NCBI GenBank assembly: GCA_021432635.1
Contig: MU270084.1
Coordinates: 1-64,000 of the forward strand
Direction: 5' to 3'
Source of the DNA: Thozetella sp. PMI_491
Taxonomy: Eukaryota > Ascomycota > Sordariomycetes > Chaetosphaeriales > Chaetosphaeriaceae
Length of the DNA stretch: 64,000 nt
Shown: positions 21,969-33,317 of the stretch, in pieces
Layout: each line of letters begins with the position of its first letter
How positions within the stretch are numbered: position 1 is the stretch's first letter
The notes under the pieces: generated by a model
What the model saw: the letters and a program-made list of their open reading frames with translations, nothing else
What the model was told of the DNA's origin: nothing
The model's database searches: none
Translations under genes and position numbers: made by a program

Positions 21969-23201
21969 TCATACCATGCCCCGTGCCCCTAGCTCCATCA
22001 ACACCCGTATAACATCGTTAGTCATCTCGGATGGACCCGCGCGGCCCAGGGCGTCCGCTAGTGCGTAGTCCAGGACGCCCTGCCTGGTGATTCCCAGGGT
22101 CCCTGCCAGGAGGGACACGGCATCTGCATGGCCGCAGTTGGCGGCCACAACGAGGGGGTGCTGTTGGTCGGCGTGCATAGGAATCATTGCGCCGCCGGCA
22201 AAGAGTGCTGACAGTACGGTCGCGCTCCCCCCCGCCGCCCCCGCGACGAGGGCGCTGGCAAAGGGGCCTGCGGCAGAGTTCGGGTCGGCCCCCTGCGCAA
22301 GGAGCCGCTCCACGACCGCGCTGTGCCCGCGGAGCGCCGCGGCCTGCAGCGCCTCGTCGAAGCTCTGTGATGTGTCGACGGTAGGCGCCGCTAGTGCGCG
22401 CTCGACCAGGCTCTGCGTCGCCGTCTCGAGCCCGTGGAAGGCCGCGTGGAAGAGGGCGCTGTGCGGCGCCATCCAGCCGTACCGCCGGGGGACCGCCGCT
22501 ATCTGAGTCTCGCGCTCGGCGGCGTCGTAGATGCGGAGCCAGCAGTCAGTATGCTCGGGCGACGCGAGGAGGGCCAGCTCCGCTCTGGCGAGGTCTCCGT
22601 CGTTGGAGGCGCCGCCCGACCGTCCTAGGTAGGCGTGGATGGGCCAGTACTTGGCAGCATACGTAGCGAGGAGGTGTTCTTGGCGCCATTGTTGCATTTG
22701 ATATCCCGCTGCGTAGGCGGCCATCGCTTGGCTGTGCGAGCCGCCTGCTCCGTGCGCCGATGGCGGGTCGCAATTCATAAGGTAGATCAGACATATTCGT
22801 GCCATTAAGGCGTGCGCCTGGGCCATCCATGTCGCCACCTTGGGGCTGTCGCCATGGCTCAGATCCTGCCGCAGGCGCTGGGAGAGGGTCAGCGCGTGCA
22901 CGCAGTAGACGCCCTGGCCCTCGTCCCAGTATGTCGACTCGGTGTCGGGGTCGTTCCAGGGGACGGTGGTGGATTCAAAGATGCGCCCCGGCTTGAGCAG
23001 CTGGCGGATGTCGGCCTGCGACTGGTGCGAGACGAAGCGCCAGCTGGTGTAGTCCACAAACATGGCGCTGGTGAGTTCGTCTAGCGTCAGCGGCCGCTGG
23101 GCTACCTCGAGGATCCGGATCGCGTGGAGCAGGCTCACTCGCGCGCCGGGGACAACCTCGCGGAGGATGGCTTGGTGCTTCGGGAGAGCCTGTGTCGCCA
23201 T
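21969..23201 (-). CDS. Ankyrin protein resembling an NLR without its NACHT domain
   Basis: A single ORF; the ATG at 23201 was chosen because the protein family begins at this point, although the frame is open to 23267. Residues 1-120 (SLLHAIRILEVAQRPLTLDE, then VYCVHALTLSQRLRQDL) match the winged-helix and helical region that directly follows NACHT in fungal NACHT-ankyrin proteins. The C-terminal 150 residues contain degenerate ankyrin repeats (EALQAAALRGHSAVVERLLA, then PLVVAANCGHADAVSLLAG). No P-loop, NACHT or effector domain is found upstream within several kilobases. It may be a stand-alone ankyrin adaptor derived from an NLR, or a 5'-truncated relic; the frame itself is intact over 410 codons. 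Confidence 0.7.
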   Translation of the reverse strand: MATQALPKHQAILREVVPGARVSLLHAIRILEVAQRPLTLDELTSAMFVDYTSWRFVSHQSQADIRQLLKPGRIFESTTVPWNDPDTESTYWDEGQGVYCVHALTLSQRLRQDLSHGDSPKVATWMAQAHALMARICLIYLMNCDPPSAHGAGGSHSQAMAAYAAGYQMQQWRQEHLLATYAAKYWPIHAYLGRSGGASNDGDLARAELALLASPEHTDCWLRIYDAAERETQIAAVPRRYGWMAPHSALFHAAFHGLETATQSLVERALAAPTVDTSQSFDEALQAAALRGHSAVVERLLAQGADPNSAAGPFASALVAGAAGGSATVLSALFAGGAMIPMHADQQHPLVVAANCGHADAVSLLAGTLGITRQGVLDYALADALGRAGPSEMTNDVIRVLMELGARGMV

Positions 23202-23267
23202 AGTGGTATTGCTCGCTCGCTCGCCTGCAGAATGACGGGCGCGCGAGAGGGAGGGAGTATGCGTCAT

Positions 23268-26200
23268 GGGGAAAGAGGAGAGATCGAATATATAGAATCC
23301 AAAAGAGGAAAGGAGAGAAAAGACGAGGCTGAGGCAGGCCTAGTAGTAGGATAGACAAGAGAAACGGAATTGTATACCTGACGGAATGGGCTCGGTAGGC
23401 ACTGGTCAGGTGGTGGAGAGCGGTTTGACTAGTACGACGACTACAAGTGAAAAAGGTCAGAAAGCTACAACGGGTGACGGGTGGCGGAAGGACCCGTTGG
23501 TAGGGCTGAAGGGACCAGGTAGTCGACAACGGCGCTGCCGTACCTCTCGGGAGGGAACCGTACTCACCTAGGATGCTGCGCATAGGTGATGGAGATGCCT
23601 AGAGCTACAACCACGCCGCGCATCTTGTTCACGACAACCCATAATCCGAATTTCCAGAAGGGGAAACCGCTCAGACCGGCGCGGCGGCTGTGGGTATTCA
23701 CCTGCTCCCCTTAAGTGGCACTTCCTATTGCGTAAGGGCGTTCAATGCCGGGCTGATCGGCGACCGCCCCCGTACGATCATGGGCACAGCGCGGTAGAGA
23801 TGGTGTCGCAAGGGGCGCGGCTACCAATACGGGTCGCAGTCGCGAGGGCAGGATGCAAGTCACACGAAAGGAGTCGGGGGATAGTCTGGGCGCACACAGG
23901 GAGCCTTCCTAAAGTGTCATCACGGTCGAAAGCAGGGAAGGGGATGGAGGGGAAGGGGGCAACTACGAGCCACACCACGCCCGCGCTCGCAGGATTCCAG
24001 CGCCAATGAGCCACGGGGCCAGCTTTTTTCCAGATGGGCCTAGTCCCGGCGCACCCACGGCGTCTCTGTGCGATCGGATCGATACGCATGGGGGGGCCCG
24101 CCCGGGGCAGGTGACGGGGGGCGGCCGTATATTTAGAGAGCATAATGGGCGGCGCGCGCTAAGGGGCCAAGAGAGCCAACGAACCAGATCCGCTGCTTCC
24201 TTTGCCCAGGAGGCACCGAGATTTCCGAGGCGTGGAACCGAAAAACTTGCCCGCCGCTCGACCCTCCTCCGAAACAAGCCCATTGCCCGCCGCACCTCTG
24301 ACTCGGCGCCGCCCACGCCGCACAAGAAGCACCGCCACGAGGGGGGGGGGGGGGTCCCAAGGGCGCGGGTTTGGCCCCAGCCAGCGGGTCCTTGGTCTTT
24401 TTGACTAAGTCTGCCTTATGCGACCCCAGGTCCTTAAGAGATTCAGCCACAGTTTAATAGCCCTTTCCACCAGCGTCTCCCACTAAACCGGTGTTATACC
24501 CCGTGGAAGTGATTGCCTCTTCTCATGAGCCCCCGTGTGGCTGCTCCTGTCTCTGCAGGGCCAAATTTTTTTTTTCCCCCTCGACTTCCCAGAACAGCCA
24601 GGTGCATGCCCAGAGAGGAACCCCTGCCAGCCGCGCCTGGCCCATGCCTGAGCCGCGCGCGCATATCCGATGACCCGGGCTCGTGGCTGAGGTCCTACAC
24701 GGTCGACCCGACGAGGAGACAACCGTGCGTCTTTGCAGCCACTGGAAGCTGTAAGGTAGATGAGAAACGGTCATCATTCTTAATGCGCGCCCGCTATTGA
24801 CTATCCCGATCGGTCGCACTGCTAGGCTACGTCGATCCACTTCTGATGTTTCGCCGAGACGAGAAGCTGGCGCGAACGCCGGAGCGCGCGAAAACCCTGT
24901 GGGGCCGGGACGCGGCGCGGACTCGGTACCAGTACATATGGAGAAAACCAACGCGGGGCCAGCACCTAGCTTGCTTACCTGGAAACTCCCAAAACCCGGC
25001 GCACATCCGTCGTGCTTGACTCATGAGCCTCACTTTTAGGCAGATGCCGGTGTATATTGCTCGGTAATATTTCCGCATCCACCAAGGCTGAGCCCCTCAC
25101 CGATGCGGCCCGGATTCCTCCTCCCATGGCCTCTATCCAGCAAACACCTCGGCCCGGGCGCCTGTGCGCCCACCCTCGCCCTCGTCAGTGGTGGCCGCAA
25201 TTGTCGCATTCTACCGGCGGTTATCTACATCTATGCCCCCAGTGCCGGACCAATCTAGGGAGACGGCGTGGGCGGGGCGAGGCCCTCCTGGAAGCTGCGT
25301 GGGATGCTGAAGCCTGGGTGGCGGGATGATGGAAGTGCCCATGATCGCTGGTTCGCAGCCTCCACATACCCTCCAGAGTCGCCGAGTCCTTTGAAATCAT
25401 CCGGCGCATTCTCCTGAGATTGTATTTATGAAATGCGTCACCGAGGCTGCCTACGTCAGGAGAAAAGTTCCTCGCATAGCGGCAGCGCGTGATGCCAAAA
25501 CACCATTGCAATGCCATGGGTTAGGAGATGGGGGCTTTAACAGCAGCATTGAATGTATTGTCTACCTTTTCCCTCGCATTTACCGCGGCCAACATCGACT
25601 GACAACACATGCAAGTCACGCTTCTGGTTGTCAACCTGATTGTTTGGGCTATCGCCTTTGCAGCCCCTCTACGCAAGGGCGAGGGCGCCGTAACGGACTA
25701 TCTCGCCACTTGGGCGGACCGTTCAGCAGCCCAACTGCGTTGACACTCTGTGGAGACAGGCCAGGCTAGCGGTAGCAGCGAGCTCCCTAGTGTCTACGGC
25801 GACAAGGATCAAGGACACATGCTCAATGTCACTCCGGCATTTCCACCGAGGTGGGATTCGGACAAGGTTTATTGGTCGGTCCAGGTATGTAGTACTTCAC
25901 CACCGGAAGGAAGGAATTCCACTCAATTTTTTACGCTTATCGAGAGAATCCTTCCGGTGGGAAGGCGAGGCGATGGACTATGGATGGTAACATAGTCCAA
26001 GGTCCCCACTTAGGCCCGCCGTTGAAATGCATACCTACTCCTAGACCTAGTTATCGTGGTAGGGTGGCAAATCTGATCATCGAAGGACCCAAGTCAGTCG
26101 TCGCCCTGCGCAGTCTTTGTGCACCTGACGTCCACAGAAGCATGGGCCAGTGCGATAACAGGACTCGGTCACAGCCGCCTTGGACAGGAACCAAGGTAGC

Positions 26201-27245
26201 TAAGCCTGCAAACCTTAATTGCAAAAGGCTGCCGAAGTAACCTAGCAGGGTTCTGCCTATAGGGCTCCTTCTGACAAATGCCGTCGTCTTCCTGCAGCTA
26301 CGTATTAGCATTTTCCCCGTAGCCATTCCTTCGCCGCACTCTGCAGACACTCGCAGCTGTCCGATCGCTCGGAATGGAACGAGCGGCATCATAATTGAGC
26401 CGGTCGCCTCAGCCCCCTGTGCGATGACCAAGTCGACAGGTTTCCATATGTGACGAATGAGAGGGAGGGAAGCAAATTTTGATCGTGACACAAAAAGACG
26501 ATAGGAGACGGCACGGCGTCTATGAGTCCAAGACGGGGGTGCCGAGGGGGTGATTGCGCGGACGCGCACCGTTGCTAAGGTAGGCAGGTAAGCATTAAGC
26601 AGTTGGCGTGGCAGGGGCAAACCCTGAGCAATCGTGGGGTGGGTGATCTACGTTTGGGGAAGCTAGCCCTGCGGCCTTCTAGAGTATCAATTGACTTTTG
26701 GGGAATACGAGCAGCTCTCGTATTGGCCAATTCGCGACAGCACTCCTTCGTCTGTGCTGCTTGCGTGTCGCACTACGAAACGGGCGAACCGGTGCTAGTA
26801 AGATGGGCCGCTGGTGCTGTGTAACTCTTTAACCGTCGCCTTGGGCGTGTTCGGGGTTTAAGCTAGCTTTCGTCGCCTGAACACGTCAGCCCGCCAGAAC
26901 GGGCTAGACCCCCTGCCCCGGCCGGCGGGAGCCTGAGGCTGAATAGCGATGATGCAACCTCATGGGCTGTCTAGTTTGGACCCGACTGGTGATATTTGGC
27001 TCGCGTGTCCTCCTCAGCTGGGAGCCATTTTCTTCTATCTTCCAACACTTCTTAGGAGGATCCGAACCCGGAGTTGCGCCCCCCACGTGGATCTTGTCCA
27101 TCTCCAGAAGGACAATAGAGGCATTAACCAGAGTTTGGCCCGGGCCGTTCTTTCCCCGCTTCGAAGCTTCCGGGAGCTTATCTGTGCCGCCTGGTCGCCC
27201 CGCCGCCCCTCCGATCCCTGGCTTCCAGCTCCGAGTGCAGGCAGA
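23268..27245. other. 4 kb gene-poor region
   Basis: No multi-exon gene or transposon could be supported. It contains a G run (24341-24354), a 12 bp inverted repeat (CCACCGGAAGGA at 25900 and its complement at 25949, loop 37 nt), and one short secreted-looking ORF at 25609-25743, listed separately. Base composition is ordinary rather than AT-rich, so it is not obviously RIP-degraded. Confidence 0.4.
25609..25743 (+). CDS. Short secreted-peptide-like ORF, 44 residues
   Basis: Starts MQVTLLVVNLIVWAIAFAAP, a convincing signal peptide, followed by LRKGEGAVTDYLATWADRSA and a stop at 25741. The end of the leader (AIAFAAPLRKGE) resembles that of the RiPP precursor at 35 kb (AISLAAPVTKGE). No Lys-Arg repeats follow. 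It could be a small secreted protein, the first exon of a longer gene (a GTAACG donor lies at 25689), or a relic of a precursor. Short length makes a chance ORF possible. Confidence 0.35.
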   Translation: MQVTLLVVNLIVWAIAFAAPLRKGEGAVTDYLATWADRSAAQLR

Positions 27246-29261
27246 ATGGACGGCTTCTCGGTCGCGTCAGTGTCTGCGACCTGTAGCTCGCTCTCGAATC
27301 GGGCCCTCTCCGCATCGATCGAACTCGACGAGATCCTGGACTATGGTTCCATCGGCCGCCCGGCCTCCGAGAAGCTAGCGGCGCTGCTAGTGACGTTGAA
27401 TGAGTTCAAGCAGAGCGTTGAGGAACTGCGGGAGCGGCTCAACGCCAGCCCTACGATTACAGATGGCCTCCAGCAGGTCCTGATTGAATCCCTTCCGGAC
27501 TGCGACAGCGTCGCAGCCATCATGTCGAAGCAGGTAAAAAGGATAGGGCCTGAGACTCCAACGGAATTGATCAACCTTGCTGCACTTGCGGGGTACGAGG
27601 GGCTCTTGGCCTCCCATGCGAGGTTATTCAAATTGGAAATACAGCTGCTGTCCATGTATGTGCATATCGCCGATGTGACGAGAGCATGACCTAACGGGAG
27701 CGGCAGGAAACAACCAGAACAATCTACAGCTCTAGATAAAAGCGAAAGCAGAGCGGCCATTGTCCAAGCTCAAGCTGCGATCCAGACGGTTAAAGACATC
27801 CCAGATGTTCTTCTTGATGGCGGACCCCCAGGGTACTCCACTACCAGTGCGAGAAAAGCGGCACCGGCAGCGAGCCCATCTAACGAGGATGACGACCTTC
27901 CTCCCACGTTCGAAGAGGCCATGGCGAGCACACCATCACCCCAACCAGGTGGCAGCCGAGGGGAGTCTAGCAGCAGCAACCGAGGTTTCATGTCGTCAAT
28001 CTCGAGCGGTTTCAAGGCCATGGCAGCGGCCATGCGCCCTAAACCGGAGCCGTTCGTCTCCGCGCTCTGCCAGGCCGCGTCCCGCGGAGACATCCCCCAG
28101 ATCAAAGGCTTCATCGGCGAGGGAGCGAACATCAACGGGCGCAACGAGGACGGCAATACCGCCTTGATCTGTGCCGTTCTAGGTAACCAGGCGGAAGCAG
28201 TCCGATTTCTCCTGAGCTCTGGGGCGGACCATACAGCCAGGGACAGCGGAAAGAAAGGACGGCCGCCCTTCTTCCACGCTGTCGAGGTCGGGTCCGAGCC
28301 CATAATTGAGCAATTCTTGAAGAGAGGGGTCGACATCAACGAGAAGAGCATATATGGCCAGCCGTTCTTCGTGGACGTGATCAACAACGGCAAGCTAGAG
28401 GCGGTCAAATTCCTCTTGTCCCACGGCGCGAATCCAAACACGACAGAGATCACCGGCAGCCCAATCGTTGCACTGGCGACGAAGAAGGGGAATCTGCCGC
28501 TAGTCAAGCTGCTGCTCGAGTTCGGCGCCAATATCAATTCTCGCGACAACACAGGCCAGGCGATACTCGTTCTCTCCTTCAACCAGAGCAGAGACGACCT
28601 TGTAGAGTTGTTGCTGTCGCGTGGCGCAGACCCCAACACGGCAACCATTCACGGAACCCCTCTCGTGATGGAGGCTTTCAACAAGGGCAACTTCGGCCTT
28701 GTCAAGGCGCTCCTCGAGCGCGGCGCCAACGCCAATGTTTCGGACATTATGGGCAACAAACTCCTCACCTTTGTTGTCAAGAGCAATACCATGGCCGACG
28801 ACGACAAGGAGAAGCTTGCCAAGCTGCTTCTTAGCCGAGGTGCCAACGCAAACGAGACGGATGGCTGGAATAAGCCCACCGTGTTCGGCCTCGTGCTAGC
28901 TGCTGATAGCCCCAACCTCGCCAAGATGTTCCTTGAGCATGGTGCAAACCCCAACGTCAAGCTCCCCAGCGGTGAGACCTATCTGCTGAGCGCTATGGAC
29001 AGGGAGAACTGGGGGCTGGTCCGAATGCTGCTCCAGTTCGGGGCGATTCCCAACGAGCCCGACAAGGGGGGAAGGACTCCGCTGATCGTGGCACTGCAGC
29101 TGAAGAAGCCAGAAATCGTGACGCTTCTGGTCCAGCACGGGGCAGATGTAAACAAGCTAGGCAGCATATCACCGCTTGCATTCGCCAGGGCGACTGGGGA
29201 TTTACAAACCGAGGAGCTGCTGACCCGCCATGGTGCACGCGACCCTACTGGAAAGCAGTGA
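27246..29261 (+). CDS. STAND-type N-terminal helical domain plus ankyrin repeats
   Basis: Exons 27246-27655 and 27707-29261 (51 nt intron, CTAAC branch) give 654 residues. Residues 1-137 are helical and resemble the fungal N-terminal domain found on STAND/NLR proteins. A disordered linker follows with PPGY and PPTFEEAM, which look like WW-binding and arrestin- or ubiquitin-ligase-type motifs. From about residue 230 to the end there are some eleven ankyrin repeats of regular 33-35 residue spacing (LLSHGANPNTTEI, LLSRGADPNTATI, LLERGANANVSDI). No NACHT or NB-ARC domain separates the two, so this is an NLR-like layout with the switch removed. The function is unknown; a scaffold in signalling is inferred. 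Confidence 0.85.
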
Positions 29262-29730
29262 TGGAACGAGACGCAGCGAACAGAGCGCCCTTTCAGGCTC
29301 AAGAGGCATTGATCGGCCGCTAACGAGCCCACGATTCGACGAGATCATGATAATATTTCATGTCTGATTAGCGATGTTCGAGTTGGCATCGTTCGAGCTA
29401 GGAGGATATGTGTGAATAATACTCCATAGACTTTGTCGCGAATACCTGTCACGCCCATCTGCGATTATTCCCCACCCAAACTTACGGACGAGTTGTATTG
29501 TATATATATGAGCCACCGCTCTGTGAGAGAGACATCACTTCAAGGAATTCCTCTGTTGCCTTCAATATTGCCTGTGAGTGAAGATTAGGTGCCCTCGAAC
29601 GCCCGTTCTCGTAAATATCCATGTCACCAGCCCGGGTGGAAAAGTTTACCAATGCTAAACCGTATGCTATTTCCCGACGCCTCCTTGCTCATACAAGACT
29701 CGGCCTAACCAAAATATGACCAGGGCCGCT
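29262..29730. other. Convergent 3' intergenic region
   Basis: Lies between the convergent ankyrin and rhomboid genes and should hold both 3' UTRs. A short AT stretch (TATATATAT) occurs near 29502. No gene seen. Confidence 0.4.
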
Positions 29731-30774
29731 CTATATCAGGCGCATCCTCTGCATGGCCTCAAACGCGAATCGGCGCGTCGGCTTCCAGATCCGCTTGTTT
29801 CCTTGCCACGCCACATATGCCGACCCCACAGCCATGCCGCCCAGATGCGCGGCGTGCGCGAAGCGGATGGCGCTAAACCCAAACAGCGTTCCGTACAGGT
29901 CAAACAGGGCGAAGCCGGCGAGCGCCTGCTGGGCCTGGAAATCGAACGGGAGGAACAGGATGCCGACCTTGGCGTCCGGGAACTGGAACGCGAAGGCAGC
30001 CACCAGGGCGAAGACAGCACCACTAGCGCCGAGGGCAGGACTGAAGGCGGCGGCTGCCTGAGCAGGGATAACGGCGGCCGCGATGTGGTGCGCGAGGCTG
30101 GCGAGCACGCCCGACGATAGGTAAAAGGCAGCGAGATGGCTACCGCTGCGCTCAAAGGTCCGGCTCTGGGCAATGGTGGGGCCGAAGGTGAGCAGGCCGT
30201 ACATGTTGGCGGCGAAGTGGAGAAAGCCGGCATGGGCGAACATGGACGTCAGGAGGGTGTAGTTGTGCCCGAGTATCGGTATGTGCACAAGGCGGTGGGT
30301 GATGGCGGGAGCGTAACTTAGCAAGAAGACACCCGAGTTCAGCCCGGCCGTGGCGAGGAAGAACCGGCCCGCCTGGGTCGGCGAGAGGCGGTTCCACAGA
30401 TCGTACGGCGAGTGCGCCCGTGCCCGTCTCTGTGCTTCGGCGTCCACGTTGAAGGCGGCGGCGCGGGCATACTCGATCTCCTGGTAGGTGAGGGGGCCCT
30501 GGCCGCTGCCGCCAAAGTACAGCAGATGCTTCTCGCGCTGCGCACGGGCGGCGCGGGCGTCCTGGTAGACCTCGTAGGCGGCGCAGCCGACGTAGAGGGC
30601 AGAAACGATGGTGACGCTCCAGAGGACGGGCCTGAGGATGCGCACGCGCGGGACGGCGAAGTAGTTGTGTTCCGGGTAGCTCGAGAACGGGCGCGTCGGC
30701 GCCGTGCGACCGAAGCCCGCGCGAGGGCGGGGTCCCCAGGCTCGGGCGTGGCTTCTAAGGGCCGCGCGAAGCAT
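29731..30774 (-). CDS. PCP1: Mitochondrial rhomboid protease
   Basis: Single exon, 347 residues. The N-terminus is rich in Arg and Ala without acidic residues, as in a mitochondrial presequence, followed by a first membrane helix (PVLWSVTIVSALYVGCAAY). The rhomboid core shows HAGFLHFAANMYGL, the catalytic serine in GASGA (Ser251) and the catalytic histidine in HAAHLGG (His310). This 1+6 membrane-segment layout is that of yeast Pcp1/Rbd1 and PARL, intramembrane serine proteases of the inner membrane that process dynamin-like Mgm1 and cytochrome c peroxidase. It looks like a conserved housekeeping gene inside an otherwise accessory region. The upstream region carries an AACCCTAACCC element at 30906. 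Confidence 0.93.
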   Translation of the reverse strand: MLRAALRSHARAWGPRPRAGFGRTAPTRPFSSYPEHNYFAVPRVRILRPVLWSVTIVSALYVGCAAYEVYQDARAARAQREKHLLYFGGSGQGPLTYQEIEYARAAAFNVDAEAQRRARAHSPYDLWNRLSPTQAGRFFLATAGLNSGVFLLSYAPAITHRLVHIPILGHNYTLLTSMFAHAGFLHFAANMYGLLTFGPTIAQSRTFERSGSHLAAFYLSSGVLASLAHHIAAAVIPAQAAAAFSPALGASGAVFALVAAFAFQFPDAKVGILFLPFDFQAQQALAGFALFDLYGTLFGFSAIRFAHAAHLGGMAVGSAYVAWQGNKRIWKPTRRFAFEAMQRMRLI

Positions 30775-32314
30775 TCTGGCTACCTGTCTGAGGGTGTGGT
30801 CCCATTTGACGTGGGCTGGAGCTCCCGGATATGCGCGGATGATGCAAGCTCGGCTGTCGTTTGCGTTGAGCTGACACGCGACCGGAAAACGCGGGGCCGT
30901 GGGGCAACCCTAACCCTTTTTACGGTCAACAACCACCCAGCAACCCTACCGCCCTTTGTCGACGACCGTTGAATCGATGATGCCTTCCAAATCTCGCGAG
31001 TGCTTATTAACTGACATAATTAAATGAATAATCTTTTAATTCGAAGAATGTAGGAATGGCCGGTTTAATAACATTGCAGAACCTCGGAGATTGTTGAATG
31101 CTGGGTGGCAGGCAGTATTGGATCAACTTGTGATTATCTTCTAGGTTGCTGACAATTGGGACCTTGGGCTTCAACTATCTTGAGCTTTCTGCGGCTATAA
31201 GTAGCACCATTGTATCTGAAAGTTCGTTAGTTCTGGACACTAAACAAATCGACTTGGGTGGTGCTCAGTGCACTACTCCCTAGTTCGTAGTGTAACTAGC
31301 AGCGGGAAGTTCTCTAGGTTGGAGCCTAGAAACTCTAGGATCACTGGCTGTGCCACAATAAGTCACCTAGTTGGGCACAGATCTACGCTCGATCTTCAAC
31401 TCTACGAGATATCTATAATTCGTCAACTGAAATGAGCGGCAGATCATTGCCAATCCTTCTTACTGCCTTTCGTCTTCGAGAATCCCGATTCCATTAGCAA
31501 ACCTCGATTGCCAAGGTCTACAGGATTCCATCGATTAGAGACAAGTCTTCGTAGCGCCTCTTCCATAAAATCTACTATTACTAGGTACGTAGCTATTGCT
31601 AGCTGTCGGGTCACAGATTAGGCTCGGGTGGTCCTGGCAATTACGGTTGGCGGTTGGGGTATGAGTAAGGTATTCACTCTAATAGCCGGGCATCAATACC
31701 ATTAACCTTGTCGAGAGTGGTTTGAATCCAGCAAAGCTTCTAGCTGGAGCGGATAATCGAATCATCCATGTACCTGGCATTTGGTAGGAACTAGCGATGT
31801 TCTGTCTCTGTGGCTCATCAGGGTGTGTTTACACCTCCACGTGGGGAAAATAACCCAATGTCAGCTGGAGGATCCATAACGGCACAGCCACTGCGCTGAG
31901 GTCAGTGCCAAGTGAAAAGCTCCGGCCGTCTGTTTGTTTGGAGCAACTGGCTAGTCGATCAAGGCTCACGGCCAAACCGGGTCGAGTAGCGTTTCCTATT
32001 GGGGTATCGCAGATCAGCTTAACCGCAACCACCAGGTTTAATGCCATGACCAACACAATGAAGCTCCTAGTTAAGCATCGGGCCGGTCTCGTAACCTCAG
32101 TCAAGCCCCGGGGGGAGGTGGGGAGATAATTGTCTTGACCGAAGGCAAACATGTATGCAGAGGCCCTAGCCCATCGGAGGGGGAGGCGACTCGGGACGCA
32201 TATAAATAGGACGAGTCTCCCGCTTCGCAATCCTAACCTCGTAACTCAACAGCCATTCCTTAATCACCTGAAACAACACTGCCTCTAGCTCGATCCTTTA
32301 GCTTACATTCCAAT
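30775..32314. other. Intergenic, partly AT-rich
   Basis: Promoter of the rhomboid gene, then about 1 kb with stops in all frames and moderate AT content (31000-31700), possibly a decayed repeat, then the promoter of the secreted-protein gene. No gene supported. Confidence 0.4.
32201..32208 (+). promoter_or_regulatory. TATA box of the secreted-protein gene
   Basis: TATAAATA 107 bases upstream of the start codon at 32315, in a GC-richer surrounding; a strong match to a fungal TATA element. Confidence 0.5.
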
Positions 32315-33317
32315 ATGTATCTGAAAACACTCGTCTTCGCGGGGGTAGCCAGCGGCGCCGCTCTTACCAGTCGCCAGGCTCAGCCTGGAGTGTTGTGCGA
32401 TGGAAACAGGTTCCCAGACTTTGAATCCTGTTAGCTACATCAATCCTTGTTGTTTTTTCATACGCTGACTCGTTCCGGAGGCAACCTTATCGTCGCCGGC
32501 TTGGACTGGAATGCAGACTCATCCGGCACGACTTCTATCCCCGCCGGCTCGCAATGCTTCGAGGTTCATGACCTAGGCCACACCGTTAACTGCCAAATCC
32601 TGGTGTGCGACAGAAACGGAGGAGCGCCGCCGATTTCGAACAAGGTTGCCTTTGATAATTACAACCGCATTGTAACCACTTGTATTAATAGCCAGCAAGC
32701 CGGCGGGGCCTCCAACACAGATGACGGTGTCTACCAGGTGCAGGCCTGGAATGACCCCGACTTCAACCCTAGCGATGATTCGAAACGAGAGGTCCATGTT
32801 GCAGTTCGTGGAATCGGCCTGTCCGAGGTCAAGGCCATGTCTATTGCACGGAAGCGGCAGCAGGGTGGAGTAAGTCTCAATCCGCCCATCTACTTCCCAG
32901 AGACTAATAATCAAGCAACAGGACAACAGCGCTACAATTACAACTGTGACAAACAACGTCGAGGCGCCGGATTCTCGACAGCAAATCACTGGTCGTCTTC
33001 CGGCCGGTAGCACCTATGTGACCACGCAGGCAGACACCAAGACGCAGGGGATTGAGTCCTCGTTTGGACTGGAAGCTGGCTTCTTCGACATCTTTACCGC
33101 TAGCGCCCAGATTACGGTATCTTCCAGCTTCAGTATCACCAGCACTGTGGGTGTCAATGTCCTCATCCAGTGCGAGGACAGCCAGCAGGGCACCCTCTTT
33201 TGGGCCCCTCTCTTCGATCGCTTCCAGGGCAACTTCCAGCCCAGTGGAGAGGCATTCGATGTGTATATCCCCATTCCCAACTCTGCGGGGAGCTATGACG
33301 TCGAATGCCTTGGCTGA
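32315..33317 (+). CDS. Secreted protein of unknown function
   Basis: Exons 32315-32429, 32481-32869 and 32922-33317 give 299 residues. Introns of 51 and 52 nt have normal borders; the first has a CTGAC branch site. The N-terminus MYLKTLVFAGVASGAALTSR is a signal peptide. The mature part has about ten cysteines, a region with DWNADSSGTTSIPAGSQC, and a C-terminal segment rich in alternating hydrophobic and Thr/Ser residues (ITVSSSFSITSTVGVNVLIQ) that suggests beta sheet. An internal dibasic site (ARKRQQ) could be a Kex2 cleavage point. I do not recognise the family. It lies next to the RiPP region but nothing in the sequence ties it to peptide synthesis. Confidence 0.8.

Noticed and set aside
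22975-23583. 202-codon minus-strand ORF overlapping the start of the ankyrin gene
   Set aside because: Different frame from the ankyrin gene; no NACHT or other motif, so not a 5' extension.
27770-28648. 292-codon ORF on the minus strand
   Set aside because: Exactly antisense to the ankyrin gene; Ser/Pro-rich shadow produced by the GC-biased codons of the repeats.
31700-31760. GGTTTGAATCC resembling a tRNA T-loop
   Set aside because: No matching acceptor stem, D-arm or anticodon arm could be folded around it.
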